64,000 nt of DNA from Xaviernesmea rhizosphaerae (GTDB taxonomy: Bacteria; Pseudomonadota; Alphaproteobacteria; Rhizobiales; Rhizobiaceae): assembly GCF_001938945.1 (NCBI RefSeq), contig NZ_MKIO01000039.1, positions 186,001 to 250,000 on the forward strand, given 5' to 3'. Below, piece by piece: positions 40,004 through 48,250 of the stretch. The position numbers and the translations under genes are program-made. Positions within the stretch are counted from its first letter, which is position 1. Every line of letters starts with the position of its first letter. The notes beneath the pieces are model-generated. The model was not told where the DNA came from and ran no database searches. It was given only the letters and a program-made list of their open reading frames with translations.

Positions 40004-41908
40004 GTGGCGGGACGCGGCGACAATTCCAAGCCGAAGAGCGGCGGCCCCGTCGATGTCGAGCCCTTCCGGCGCGCATTGACGGGCTGCGTGCGCTCGATCG
40101 CGGGCGACGGCGAGGTCGAGGTGGTCTTCGCCAATGAGCGCCCGGGCATGACCGGCGAGCGCATCCGCCTGCCGGATATTTCCAAGCGGCCGACGCGCCA
40201 CGAGCTTGCGGTCACCCGCGGGCTCGGCGATTCCATGGCGCTGCGCAGGGCCTGCCACGATGCCCGCATCCACGCCACCATGGCGCCGCAGGGCACCGAG
40301 GCGCGCCAGATCTTCGACGCGGTCGAGCAGGCGCGTGTCGAGGCCATCGGCGCCAAGGCCATGGACGGCGTGGCGCTCAACATCACCTCGATGCTCGAGG
40401 AGAAATATGCCCGCGCCAATTACGGCGCGATCGAGCGCCAGCAGGATGCGCCGATCGAGGAGGCCATGGCGCTTCTCGTGCGCGAGACGCTGACCGGCCA
40501 GAAGCCGCCGGAGGCCGCCGGCAAGGTGCTCGACCTCTGGCGTTCCTTCATCGCCGACAATTCCGCCGGCGGCGTGAACAATCTCGCTTCGGTCATCAAC
40601 GACCAGCAGGCTTTCGCCCGCGTCATCCGCGACATGCTCACGGCCATGAACATGGCCGAGAAATATGGCGAGGACGAATCCGAGCCGGACGACACCGAGA
40701 CGCCGTCCGACGAGGACCAGCCGCGCAGCGAGCAGGAAAACGAGGAAGCCGCCGAGGACGAAGCCGGTCAGGATGCCGCGCCCGCCGAGGAGAGCGAGAC
40801 CGCCGACGACGAGATGGAAGACGGCGAGATGGACGGCGCCGAGATCTCCGACGAGGAGATGTCGGACGAGGGCGAGGAAGACAGCGAGACGCCCGGCGAG
40901 GTCAAGCGCCCCAATCATCCCTTCGACGATTTCAACGAGAAGGTCGATTACACCGTCTTCACCGAGGCCTTCGACGAGATCGTCACCTCTGAGGAACTCT
41001 GCGACGAGGCCGAGCTCGAACGGCTGCGCGCTTTCCTGGACAAGCAGCTCGCCCATCTGCAAGGGGCTGTCGGCCGGCTCGCCAACCGGCTGCAGCGCCG
41101 GCTGATGGCGCAGCAGAACCGCTCCTGGGAGTTCGACCTGGAAGAGGGCTATCTCGATCCGGCGCGGCTGACCCGCCTGATCATCGACCCGATGCAGCCG
41201 CTCTCCTTCAAGAAGGAGAAGGACACCAAGTTCCGCGACACGGTCGTCACGCTGCTGATCGACAATTCCGGCTCGATGCGCGGACGGCCGATCACGGTGG
41301 CGGCGACCTGCGCCGATATTCTGGCGCGCACGCTGGAGCGCTGCGGCGTGAAGGTCGAGATCCTCGGCTTCACCACCAAGGCCTGGAAGGGCGGGCAGAG
41401 CCGCGAGACATGGCTTTCGAGCGGCAAGCCGCAGGCGCCGGGCCGGCTCAACGACCTGCGCCACATCATCTACAAGTCGGCGGATGCGCCCTGGCGGCGT
41501 GCCCGGCGCAATCTCGGCCTGATGATGCGCGAGGGTCTGCTCAAGGAGAATATCGACGGCGAGGCGCTGATCTGGGCGCATGACCGGCTCTTGGCCCGGC
41601 CCGAGCAGCGCCGCATCCTGATGATGATCTCCGACGGTGCGCCGGTGGATGATTCCACCCTGTCGGTCAATCCGGGCAATTATCTGGAGCGGCATTTGCG
41701 CGCCGTGATCGAGCAGATCGAGACGCGCTCGCCGGTCGAACTGCTGGCCATCGGCATCGGCCATGACGTGACCCGCTATTATCGCCGCGCGGTGACCATT
41801 GTGGATGCCGACGAGCTGGCGGGCGCCATGACCGAACAGCTGGCCTCGCTCTTCGACGACGAATCGACCAGCCGACGCAGGGTCGCCCCGCGCCGCCGGG
41901 CCGGCTGA
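40004..41908 (+). CDS. cobT: aerobic cobaltochelatase subunit CobT
   Basis: A 634-residue protein starting at GTG 40004. The N-terminal region (about 1-215) is followed by a very acidic linker at about 222-305 (long runs of Glu/Asp), then a C-terminal VWA domain whose MIDAS motif DNSGSM lies near 420, with ISDGAPVDDSTL later. The VWA domain and CobS AAA+ ring resemble the Mg-chelatase D/I pair. It functions in cobalt insertion during B12 synthesis. A GC-rich hairpin follows the gene. Confidence 0.97.
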   Translation: MAGRGDNSKPKSGGPVDVEPFRRALTGCVRSIAGDGEVEVVFANERPGMTGERIRLPDISKRPTRHELAVTRGLGDSMALRRACHDARIHATMAPQGTEARQIFDAVEQARVEAIGAKAMDGVALNITSMLEEKYARANYGAIERQQDAPIEEAMALLVRETLTGQKPPEAAGKVLDLWRSFIADNSAGGVNNLASVINDQQAFARVIRDMLTAMNMAEKYGEDESEPDDTETPSDEDQPRSEQENEEAAEDEAGQDAAPAEESETADDEMEDGEMDGAEISDEEMSDEGEEDSETPGEVKRPNHPFDDFNEKVDYTVFTEAFDEIVTSEELCDEAELERLRAFLDKQLAHLQGAVGRLANRLQRRLMAQQNRSWEFDLEEGYLDPARLTRLIIDPMQPLSFKKEKDTKFRDTVVTLLIDNSGSMRGRPITVAATCADILARTLERCGVKVEILGFTTKAWKGGQSRETWLSSGKPQAPGRLNDLRHIIYKSADAPWRRARRNLGLMMREGLLKENIDGEALIWAHDRLLARPEQRRILMMISDGAPVDDSTLSVNPGNYLERHLRAVIEQIETRSPVELLAIGIGHDVTRYYRRAVTIVDADELAGAMTEQLASLFDDESTSRRRVAPRRRAG

Positions 41909-41923
41909 GCAGATCCCACGATC

Positions 41924-41955
41924 GGGCCTGGCGGGATGACCGCCGGGCCTTCTTC
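41924..41955 (+). terminator. probable terminator after cobT
   Basis: GGGCCTGGCGG and CCGCCGGGCCT form an imperfect 11-bp stem with a short GATGA loop, followed by TTCTTC. It sits 15 bp after the cobT stop. Confidence 0.65.
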
Positions 41956-42155
41956 ATCAAGAGCCTCCTTCATCAAAGGGCCGCTGATCCGGTTGGACCC
42001 CGAACAGGGGCTGCGTCTTCAAAAAGCCGATCTTTCCCGCCACCGTCAGACAGGTTTCAGCGCATGCCTCGCGCGGGCTTCAGGCGTCATTGTCGCGCGA
42101 CTTGCGCGCACCCGCGCCGAGGCTTCTCCTTCTCCAGACAGCGGATCCGGCATTC

Positions 42156-43181
42156 TTGAAGACGAAGACGATTCCCACGCTGCTCCTGGCGGCGCTCGCC
42201 GGTGGCGTTCTGCTGTTTGGCAGCGACCATCAGGATGTGCAGGCCGGATCGAGCACCATGGAGACGATCACCGTGTCCAGCCGGCCGATCGAGAGCTTCC
42301 GCTTCGGCAGCGGCACCACGCGCTTTGGACAGCTGGAATTTCTCGGCGGGCTGGTGATGCGCTCCAGCCATCCGCTGTTCGGCGCGCTCTCCTCCATCCG
42401 CTTCCGGCCCGACGGCCGCCGCTTCCTGGCGGTCATGGACAGCGGTCATTTCGTCGAGGGGCGGATCGAGCGGGACGGGCAGGGGCGGCTGTCCGGCGTC
42501 TCGACGCTGAAGGTCACGCCGATGATCGACCGCTCCGGCCGCACGGGCGGTGCCAAGCGCTCCATGGATTCGGAAGGGCTCGCCTTCACGCCCGAGGGTG
42601 TTCTGGTGAGCTTCGAAGGGCTGCACCGGGTCGATCTCTACCCGGATCCGGCGGTGGAATCGGCCCGCCCCCTGCGCACGGTGCCCATTCTCATTCCCCG
42701 TGGCATGCTGGAGAACAATCGCGGGCTGGAAACCGTCGCCGCCGCGCCGGCCGACAGTCCACTGAAGGGTGCGGCCGTGGTGGTGGCGGAGGAGAGCCTG
42801 GACGGGCAGGGAAACCATCCCGCGGCCATTCTCGACGGGCCGCTGAAGGGCCGCTTCAGCGTTCGCCATCGCGACCGCTATCTCGTGACCGACGGCGCCT
42901 TCCTGCCGGATGGCGACCTTCTGCTGCTGGAGCGGCGCTTCACGGTGACGGACGGCCTGGGCTTTCGTATCCGCCGCATCGACGGCAGAACGCTGAAGCC
43001 CGATGCCGTCGTCGACGGGCCTGTCCTGATCGAGGCGAACATGTCCGAGCAGATCGACAATATGGAAGGGCTGGATGTGGTGACCGGCCCTGATGGCGAC
43101 ACCCGTCTGTTCCTCATCTCCGACGACAACCGCTCGCTGCTTCAGCGCAGCCTGATGCTGGAATTCCGTCTGCTTCCTTAA
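42156..43181 (+). CDS. exported esterase-like/phytase-like beta-propeller protein
   Basis: About 341 residues if TTG 42156 is the start (KTKTIPTLLLAALAGGVLLFG signal segment); a TTG at 42090 would add 22 residues. The body reads SSIRFRPDGRRFLAVMDSGHFVEGRI, MDSEGLAFTPEGVLVSFEG and NMEGLDVVTGPDGDTRLFLISDDN, matching the esterase-like activity of phytase family (PF13449 type), a six-bladed propeller with Asp and Glu at the metal site. Probably periplasmic; true substrate unknown. Its start is the least certain in this part of the window. Followed by a bidirectional terminator. Confidence 0.8.
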   Translation: MKTKTIPTLLLAALAGGVLLFGSDHQDVQAGSSTMETITVSSRPIESFRFGSGTTRFGQLEFLGGLVMRSSHPLFGALSSIRFRPDGRRFLAVMDSGHFVEGRIERDGQGRLSGVSTLKVTPMIDRSGRTGGAKRSMDSEGLAFTPEGVLVSFEGLHRVDLYPDPAVESARPLRTVPILIPRGMLENNRGLETVAAAPADSPLKGAAVVVAEESLDGQGNHPAAILDGPLKGRFSVRHRDRYLVTDGAFLPDGDLLLLERRFTVTDGLGFRIRRIDGRTLKPDAVVDGPVLIEANMSEQIDNMEGLDVVTGPDGDTRLFLISDDNRSLLQRSLMLEFRLLP

Positions 43182-43205
43182 CGGCCTCAAGCCGATAGTC
43201 CATGC

Positions 43206-43244
43206 AAAAAGACCGCGCTCTCCCCAGGGAAAGCGCGGTCTTTT
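43206..43244. terminator. bidirectional terminator, phytase-like gene / VUT transporter
   Basis: AAAAAGACCGCGCT and AGCGCGGTCTTTT are perfect inverted arms around TCTCCCCAGGGAA, with A-run left and T-run right, between two convergent genes. Confidence 0.93.
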
Positions 43245-43263
43245 GGTCTTTCGACGGGAGCGA

Positions 43264-43908
43264 TCAGCCCTGTGAGGAAGCCGTCACGCCCGGCATCGGC
43301 TTCAGCCAGCTCATCAGCGCGCCATAGGGCAGCAGCATCAGGAGGCCGACGGCCATCTTGACGAAGAGATCGCCGGCCGCCCAGGAGATCCAGCGCGGCA
43401 CTTCGGCCGAGAAGGCGCCGAGGAAGGGGCTGACCTGCAGGGCGAACTCCTCGTTCGGGCCGAGCATCGAGAAGATCGGCGCGAAGGCGAGCGAGAAGAA
43501 GATGGTGGTATCCAGCGCCGAGCCGATCAGCGAGCCGACCAGCGGCGCGCGCCACCAGCTCTGCGCCCGAAGCTTGTTGAACAGCGAGATGTCCAGCAAC
43601 TGGCCGAGCAGGAAGGCCGAGCCCGAGGCAATGGCAATGCGCGGCGTGGCGGCGGCGATCGACAGGAGAACGGCGACGGCAAAGCCGCAGACGACGACGC
43701 GCCGCGCGATGCGCGGGCCGAACTGGCGGTTGGTCAGATCGGTGACGAGGAAAGCGACCGGATAGGTGAAGGCGCCGTAGGTGAGCAGATCGCTTAGGTT
43801 TATCCCCGCGATCACGCCGGGAAGCGGATATTGCACGAGCACATTGGAAGAGACGACCACGAGGGTCATCAGGCCGACATAGGTAATGAACAGGGCAGAG
43901 CGCTGCAT
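43264..43908 (-). CDS. VUT-family queuosine precursor transporter (YhhQ type)
   Basis: A 214-residue membrane protein with about six helices. LMTLVVVSSNVLVQYPL, YGAFTYPVAFLVTDLTNRQFGPRIARRVV and ISLFNKLRAQSWWRAPLVGSLIGSALDTTIFFSLAF are characteristic of the COG1738/VUT family, whose YhhQ members import queuosine precursors preQ0/preQ1. The start ATG 43908 lies at the end of a candidate preQ1-I riboswitch, which supports the substrate. It follows rpmB on the same strand but is separated from it by a terminator. Confidence 0.9.
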   Translation of the reverse strand: MQRSALFITYVGLMTLVVVSSNVLVQYPLPGVIAGINLSDLLTYGAFTYPVAFLVTDLTNRQFGPRIARRVVVCGFAVAVLLSIAAATPRIAIASGSAFLLGQLLDISLFNKLRAQSWWRAPLVGSLIGSALDTTIFFSLAFAPIFSMLGPNEEFALQVSPFLGAFSAEVPRWISWAAGDLFVKMAVGLLMLLPYGALMSWLKPMPGVTASSQG

Positions 43909-43934
43909 TTTTTTATCCTGGGGTATGCCACCAG
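43905..43934 (-). promoter_or_regulatory. candidate preQ1-I riboswitch overlapping the VUT start codon
   Basis: Read on the minus strand: CTGG (43934-43931), then T and GGCAT, then ACC and CCAG (ending 43918), then GATAAAAAAATGC. CTGG pairs with CCAG (P1). GCAT (43928-43925) pairs with ATGC (43908-43905), making an H-type pseudoknot. An A-rich strand links them, as in preQ1-I aptamers (GGU...ACCCC...AAAAAA). The AGGA ribosome site lies in the A-rich strand and the AUG is inside P2, so ligand binding would block translation. The loop is two to four bases shorter than in the B. subtilis and T. tengcongensis examples I recall. Confidence 0.6.
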
Positions 43935-43949
43935 CTGGCTGTTGACGAG

Positions 43950-43984
43950 AAAAGACGCCGCGCGCTTTCACGCACGGCGTCTTG
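43950..43984 (-). terminator. Rho-independent terminator after rpmB
   Basis: On the minus strand AAGACGCCG and CGGCGTCTTTT pair around a TGCGTGAAAGCGCG loop region, ending in TTTT. It separates rpmB from the transporter leader. Confidence 0.8.
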
Positions 43985-44024
43985 CGATGAAAATTCGTTC
44001 CGGAGACGGGCCTCCGGCAGGCAA

Positions 44025-44315
44025 TCAGGCGGCTTCAGCCGTCTTCTTGACGATCTGGCGGCGCAGCAGGCGGGCGCGCATCGACAGTTCGCGCTCATCG
44101 GCCTTCAGCAGGAAGGCATCGAGACCGCCGCGATGTTCGACCGAACGCAGGGCATGCGCGGAAACGCGCAGGCGGAAACGCTGGCCGAGTGCGTCGGAGA
44201 TCAGCGTGACGCTGCACAGGTTCGGCAGGAACTTGCGCCGGGTCTTGTTGTTGGCATGGCTGACATTGTTGCCCGACTGGACGCCCTTGCCGGTCAATTC
44301 GCAACTACGGGACAT
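44025..44315 (-). CDS. rpmB: 50S ribosomal protein L28
   Basis: A 96-residue ribosomal protein from ATG 44315: MSRSCELTGKGVQSGNNVSHANNKTRRKFLPNL is the L28 N-terminus with a single Cys at position 5 (no CxxC zinc ribbon), followed by VSAHALRSVEHRGGLDAFLL. Part of the large ribosomal subunit near the exit region. It has its own strong promoter (44411-44439) and terminator. Confidence 0.98.
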   Translation of the reverse strand: MSRSCELTGKGVQSGNNVSHANNKTRRKFLPNLCSVTLISDALGQRFRLRVSAHALRSVEHRGGLDAFLLKADERELSMRARLLRRQIVKKTAEAA

Positions 44316-44410
44316 GGGTAAGCACCTTATCTTTGAGCCCGCGAACACTGCAGTGGCGAGCCTTGAAGCTCAGGCAGCATTTCCACCGGCCATGATTGGA
44401 AAGTTGCGGT

Positions 44411-44439
44411 TCTATAGTCATGCAGATGTCGCACGTCAA
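44411..44439 (-). promoter_or_regulatory. strong sigma-70-type promoter of rpmB
   Basis: On the minus strand TTGACG (44439-44434), a 17-bp spacer and TATAGA (44416-44411) sit about 95 bp before the rpmB start. Near-consensus boxes with ideal spacing suit a ribosomal-protein gene. Confidence 0.8.
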
Positions 44440-44556
44440 GCCAAACCTTGGCTTTGCGGGCTGTCCGGGGTGGAAAAGCCGGCTGTCCCCGGCCTTGCGG
44501 CGTAGATTCGCCGTAAAGCCGCCCTAGCTCTGCAGGCAAGACGAGAGTGGATCCCA

Positions 44557-45351
44557 ATGATGAATCAGCGTGTCAAAACAGTGGCGGGCCCTGTTGCCGC
44601 CGGCCTCCTGCTGGCGGTCTCGCTTGCCGGCGGGCAAGCCCGTGCCGGCGATATCGCCCATGACACGGAATACAGCATTTCGCTGTCCGGCCTGCCGATC
44701 GCCCGGGCGCGATTCCATACCGAGCTGGAAAGCCGGCGCTACACCATATCAGGCACGCTGGAATCGGCCGGGCTCGCCGATATCTTCGCGCGCACCAATG
44801 GCCGCACCACCGTTTCCGGCCGCGTGGAGGCCGACCGGCTGCGGGCCGAGGATTACTCCGTGCGCTACCAGAGCGGCTCGAAGACGCGCGCCATCGACGT
44901 GACTTTCCGCGACGGCAATGTCGTCTCCGCCACGCTGACCCCGAAGAAGCCCCAGCCAAAGAACTGGATTCCCGTGAGCCCGGCCGACCTGCGCGGCGTG
45001 CTCGATCCCCTCTCGGGTCTGATCATTCCCGAGGGCACACGCGTCTGCCCCAGCACGCTGCCGATCTTCGACGGCGAATCGCGCCTCGATATCCGGCTGG
45101 TGGACAAAGGATCCAAGCCTTTCACCACCAAGGGCTTCAAGGGCGAGGCCATCGTCTGCGGCCTGCGCTTCGTACCCAAGTCAGGCTATCGCAAGGGTCG
45201 GCGCGACGTCGAATATCTGCGCAAGCTGGAGACGATGGAGATCTGGTTCGCCAAGGCCGACGCGGTCAAGGTCTATGCGCCCGTCTATGCCCGCATCCCG
45301 ACCACCGTCGGGCCCGTCACCGTCTGGGCGACGCGGTTCGAGGGATCGTGA
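44557..45351 (+). CDS. DUF3108 secreted protein
   Basis: A 264-residue protein with a signal peptide (VKTVAGPVAAGLLLAVSLAGGQARAGD, cleavage near 31). The mature part starts TEYSISLSGLPIARARFHTELESRRYTISGTLESAGLAD, a beta-strand pattern of DUF3108, and contains two Cys (CPSTLP, VCGLRF) that could form a disulfide. Role unknown; the family is predicted periplasmic. It is divergent from rpmB, a placement I know from other rhizobia. Confidence 0.87.
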   Translation: MMNQRVKTVAGPVAAGLLLAVSLAGGQARAGDIAHDTEYSISLSGLPIARARFHTELESRRYTISGTLESAGLADIFARTNGRTTVSGRVEADRLRAEDYSVRYQSGSKTRAIDVTFRDGNVVSATLTPKKPQPKNWIPVSPADLRGVLDPLSGLIIPEGTRVCPSTLPIFDGESRLDIRLVDKGSKPFTTKGFKGEAIVCGLRFVPKSGYRKGRRDVEYLRKLETMEIWFAKADAVKVYAPVYARIPTTVGPVTVWATRFEGS

Positions 45352-45551
45352 CACGCTTGTGATCACACGGCGGTCGCGCCCGCTTCCCGCGCCTTCCATT
45401 CCCTGTTTTGACGGTTGCCGGTTTTTTTTGGTCGCAGCCTGGCATAGATGCTGCGCAGGCGCGCCTGCAGGCGCGTCGGCAATTCCTGTTCCTGCCTGTC
45501 GTCCGTTCCGTTTGCGTGGTGGATCATGACGGGGACGGACGGGGTGAGGAG

Positions 45552-46649
45552 ATGAGCGTGCCGATGAAAACCAATGCGCTGGCGGAGCATGTGCGCGCCG
45601 GCGGCGTCGTTCCCTTGTCCTGGGCGGGCTCGACCCAGACGATGGACTATCTGAATATCGGCGATGCGCTGAGCCCGGTCATGGTGGCCCTCTTGTCCGG
45701 CCGCGATGTGGCGCGCGTTCCCTCCCAGTCGGATGCGCTGCGCATGGCCTGTGTCGGCACCATCGGCCATGGTTTTTCGGGCGGGGAGGTCTGGTTCTGG
45801 GGCACGGGATGTTCCAACCGCCTCAAGCCATCGTCCGATGCACCGCCCGAAGCCTATCAACGCCCTGATAACGCCAATTTCCGCGTTCTGGCCACGCGCG
45901 GGCCGGTTTCGGAGCAGCTTTTGACCGGCGAGGCGGAAGGATCGATCGGCGTCTATGGCGATCCGGTCTGGCTGCTGCCGCGCTTCTACCGCCCATCCCT
46001 GCCCAAGCGCTGGAAGCTGGGCGTCATCGTCCATCTCTCGGAACTGTCCGATCGCGATGTCGAAGCCCATGTGAAGGAGGAACTGCTGCGCTACCGCGTT
46101 CCACCCGAGCTTGCCGGCGAGATCCGCCTCATCAACACGGTGGCGCCGATCGGCATGGCCGGCATCAGGGACAAGATCGATGAGATCCTCTCCTGCGAGC
46201 GCATCGTCTCCACCAGCCTGCACGGGCTCGTCTTCGCCGAGAGCTATGGCATTCCCTGCCTGTCCTTTCCCGCGCATCTGGCCGGTGGTCTGCAGGAGGT
46301 GGATCTGCGCCAGTCGGGTATTCTCGACCTGCGAATCGTCGATCTCTATCGCGGCCTTGGGCTCGACCGGCTGGTGGTCTATGGTCAGCCTGCGCATCTG
46401 CCGACGGACTGGCCAGCGCTGATGGCGGCCATCGACCAGACCTGGCGGGAAAAGCCCTTCGATGCCGAGGCGCTGATCGCCGCCTTTCCGCTGGATCTCA
46501 ATCCGCTGCAGGCGCCGGCGGACGGGACGATCTGGGACCATCCGCTGCTGACCGGCCTGACCCTGCAGCACGACGTGCGCGAGCTGAACCGCAAGCCGAA
46601 GCCGCAGGAAGAGCGCAAGGGCGGCTGGCTCTCGCGCTGGCTGCGGTGA
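45552..46649 (+). CDS. polysaccharide pyruvyl transferase-family protein
   Basis: About 365 residues; ATG 45552 is directly after GAGGAG, so GTG 45558 or ATG 45564 may be the real start. TMDYLNIGDALSPVMVALLSG, FWGTGCSN, RGPVSEQLL, YGDPVWLLP and ERIVSTSLHGLVFAESYGIP follow the order seen in PF04230 pyruvyltransferases, which add ketal pyruvate from phosphoenolpyruvate to sugars of exopolysaccharides. The HGLVFAESYG block is the best conserved. There are no other polysaccharide genes next to it, so the acceptor is unclear. C-terminus basic and Trp-rich (GGWLSRWLR). Confidence 0.85.
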   Translation: MSVPMKTNALAEHVRAGGVVPLSWAGSTQTMDYLNIGDALSPVMVALLSGRDVARVPSQSDALRMACVGTIGHGFSGGEVWFWGTGCSNRLKPSSDAPPEAYQRPDNANFRVLATRGPVSEQLLTGEAEGSIGVYGDPVWLLPRFYRPSLPKRWKLGVIVHLSELSDRDVEAHVKEELLRYRVPPELAGEIRLINTVAPIGMAGIRDKIDEILSCERIVSTSLHGLVFAESYGIPCLSFPAHLAGGLQEVDLRQSGILDLRIVDLYRGLGLDRLVVYGQPAHLPTDWPALMAAIDQTWREKPFDAEALIAAFPLDLNPLQAPADGTIWDHPLLTGLTLQHDVRELNRKPKPQEERKGGWLSRWLR

Positions 46650-46874
46650 CATCCGGGGCACGACGCCTGTGATCAGGCTGCGGGCCGATGAGGGCTTCGC
46701 CGCCCACAAGTGCGTGCGCCATGCCCTCTGTCGTTGGGGTCGCGCCTGCTCTTGACTTGATCCCGGTTGTCCTGTCGTGTGCGCGCCACAGCTTTCCCGA
46801 CCTGTCATGGCCCCGCCTGCCACGGGCCCGCTTGGCACGGCCAGGAAGGCGGCAAAAGAAAAAGAGGCGAACGG

Positions 46875-47783
46875 ATGGTGTTGCGGGCGACGTTGATCGG
46901 CTTTTCGGCGATTTTGATGTGGGCGCTGCTCGCCCTGTTCACAGCGGCGTCCGGCACCATGCCGCCCTTCCAGCTTTCCGCCATCTGCTTTGCCATCGGC
47001 AGCCTGCCGGGTCTCTTCGTCTTCGCGGTGAAGCCCCAGCGGCTGCGGCTCCTGAAGCAGCCGGCGCCGGTCTGGGCGCTCGGGATCATCGGCCTGTTCG
47101 GCTATCATTTTCTCTATTTCACCGCGCTGCGCAACGCGCCGGCGGTGGAAGCAGGGCTGATCGCCTATCTCTGGCCGCTCCTGATCGTCGTCGGTTCGGC
47201 GCTTTTGCCGGGCGAGCGGCTGCGCTGGTATCACGTGGCCGGCGCGCTGGCCGGACTTGCGGGAACGGTGCTGATCGTCGCGCGCAACGGCGTGGCCTTC
47301 GATGGCGCCTATGCGCTGGGCTATGGCGCGGCGCTCGCCTGCGCCTTCACCTGGTCGGCCTATTCGCTGATGACGCGCCGCTATGAGGCCGTGCCGACCG
47401 ATACGGTCACCGGCTTCTGCCTGGCGACATCCGTCCTCTCGCTTCTCTGCCATCTGGCGCTGGAGACCACGGTCTGGCCGAGCTCGGCCGGGCAATGGCT
47501 GGCGGTGCTCGGCCTCGGCCTTCTGCCCGTCGGCGCGGCTTTCTATGCCTGGGATCACGGCGTGAAGAACGGCAATATCCAGATGCTCGGCGTCGCCAGC
47601 TATTCCGCCCCGGTGCTCTCGACGCTGATCCTGATCGCCTTCGGTTTCGCCGAGCCGTCCTGGCGCATCCTCGTCGCCTGCCTGCTCGTCACGGGTGGGG
47701 CAGTGCTTGCCTCGAAGGATGCGATTTTCGGGCGGCGCAAACAGGCGGCCCCCTCCGAAGAGGGGGCGGCGTCGCTCTCCTGA
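46875..47783 (+). CDS. DMT-superfamily (EamA) transporter
   Basis: A 302-residue inner-membrane protein with about ten helices in two EamA repeats (about 5-135 and 150-288). AYLWPLLIVVGSALLPGERLRWYHVAGALAGLAGTVLI and the corresponding second-half block LILIAFGFAEPSWRILVACLLVTGGAVLAS are typical. EamA proteins export amino acids or metabolites; substrate unknown. It is 225 bp after the pyruvyltransferase-like gene, so possibly separate. No feature was recognised in that gap. Confidence 0.88.
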   Translation: MVLRATLIGFSAILMWALLALFTAASGTMPPFQLSAICFAIGSLPGLFVFAVKPQRLRLLKQPAPVWALGIIGLFGYHFLYFTALRNAPAVEAGLIAYLWPLLIVVGSALLPGERLRWYHVAGALAGLAGTVLIVARNGVAFDGAYALGYGAALACAFTWSAYSLMTRRYEAVPTDTVTGFCLATSVLSLLCHLALETTVWPSSAGQWLAVLGLGLLPVGAAFYAWDHGVKNGNIQMLGVASYSAPVLSTLILIAFGFAEPSWRILVACLLVTGGAVLASKDAIFGRRKQAAPSEEGAASLS

Positions 47784-47807
47784 GTGGTCAGCCGCGCCCG
47801 TTCCAGA

Positions 47808-48248
47808 TCAGCTCTTGTCCGGCGTCCAGTTCGGCGCTGCCATCTCGAAGCTGGAGAAATCGAAGCCGGGCGCGACCGTGCAGCCGACCAGCGACCAGGC
47901 ACCGAGCGCGCGGGCCGATTGCCAGACCATGGCCGGCACCACCGCTTGCGGCCGCTGGCCCGCCCGCAGATCCGGCCCCAGCGTCACGCTGCTTGCCGGA
48001 CCGCCCGTAGGCGGCGCGGTGGACAGTTCGAGCGGCGCGCCGGCATAATGATGCCAGACCTCGGTCGCATCGGTGACGCGGTGCCAGTGCGAGCGGTCGC
48101 CCTCTTCGAGCAGATAATAGATCGCGGTCGAATAGCCGCGCGCCCCGCCGGCCTCGTCGCGGAAGGTCTGGCGATACCAGCCGCCTTCGGGATGGCGCTC
48201 GAGGCCGAGCTGGTCGATGATCTCGCGGGCGGTAAGGGTCTCGGTCAT
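47808..48248 (-). CDS. DUF985-family cupin protein
   Basis: A 146-residue cupin. LERHPEGGWYRQTFRD and STAIYYLLEEGDRSHWHRVTDATEVWHHYAG are the DUF985 signature; the HWH and HH pairs could bind metal. The end reads LVGCTVAPGFDFSSFEMA, also conserved in the family. Enzymatic role unknown. The start is 2 bp after the gloB stop, so the two are one transcription unit. Confidence 0.92.
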   Translation of the reverse strand: MTETLTAREIIDQLGLERHPEGGWYRQTFRDEAGGARGYSTAIYYLLEEGDRSHWHRVTDATEVWHHYAGAPLELSTAPPTGGPASSVTLGPDLRAGQRPQAVVPAMVWQSARALGAWSLVGCTVAPGFDFSSFEMAAPNWTPDKS

Positions 48249-48250
48249 GG

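Noticed and set aside
41909..42155. Additional small gene between cobT and the phytase-like gene
   Set aside because: Frames here have no ribosome site and overlap the terminator hairpin; treated as intergenic and possible leader.
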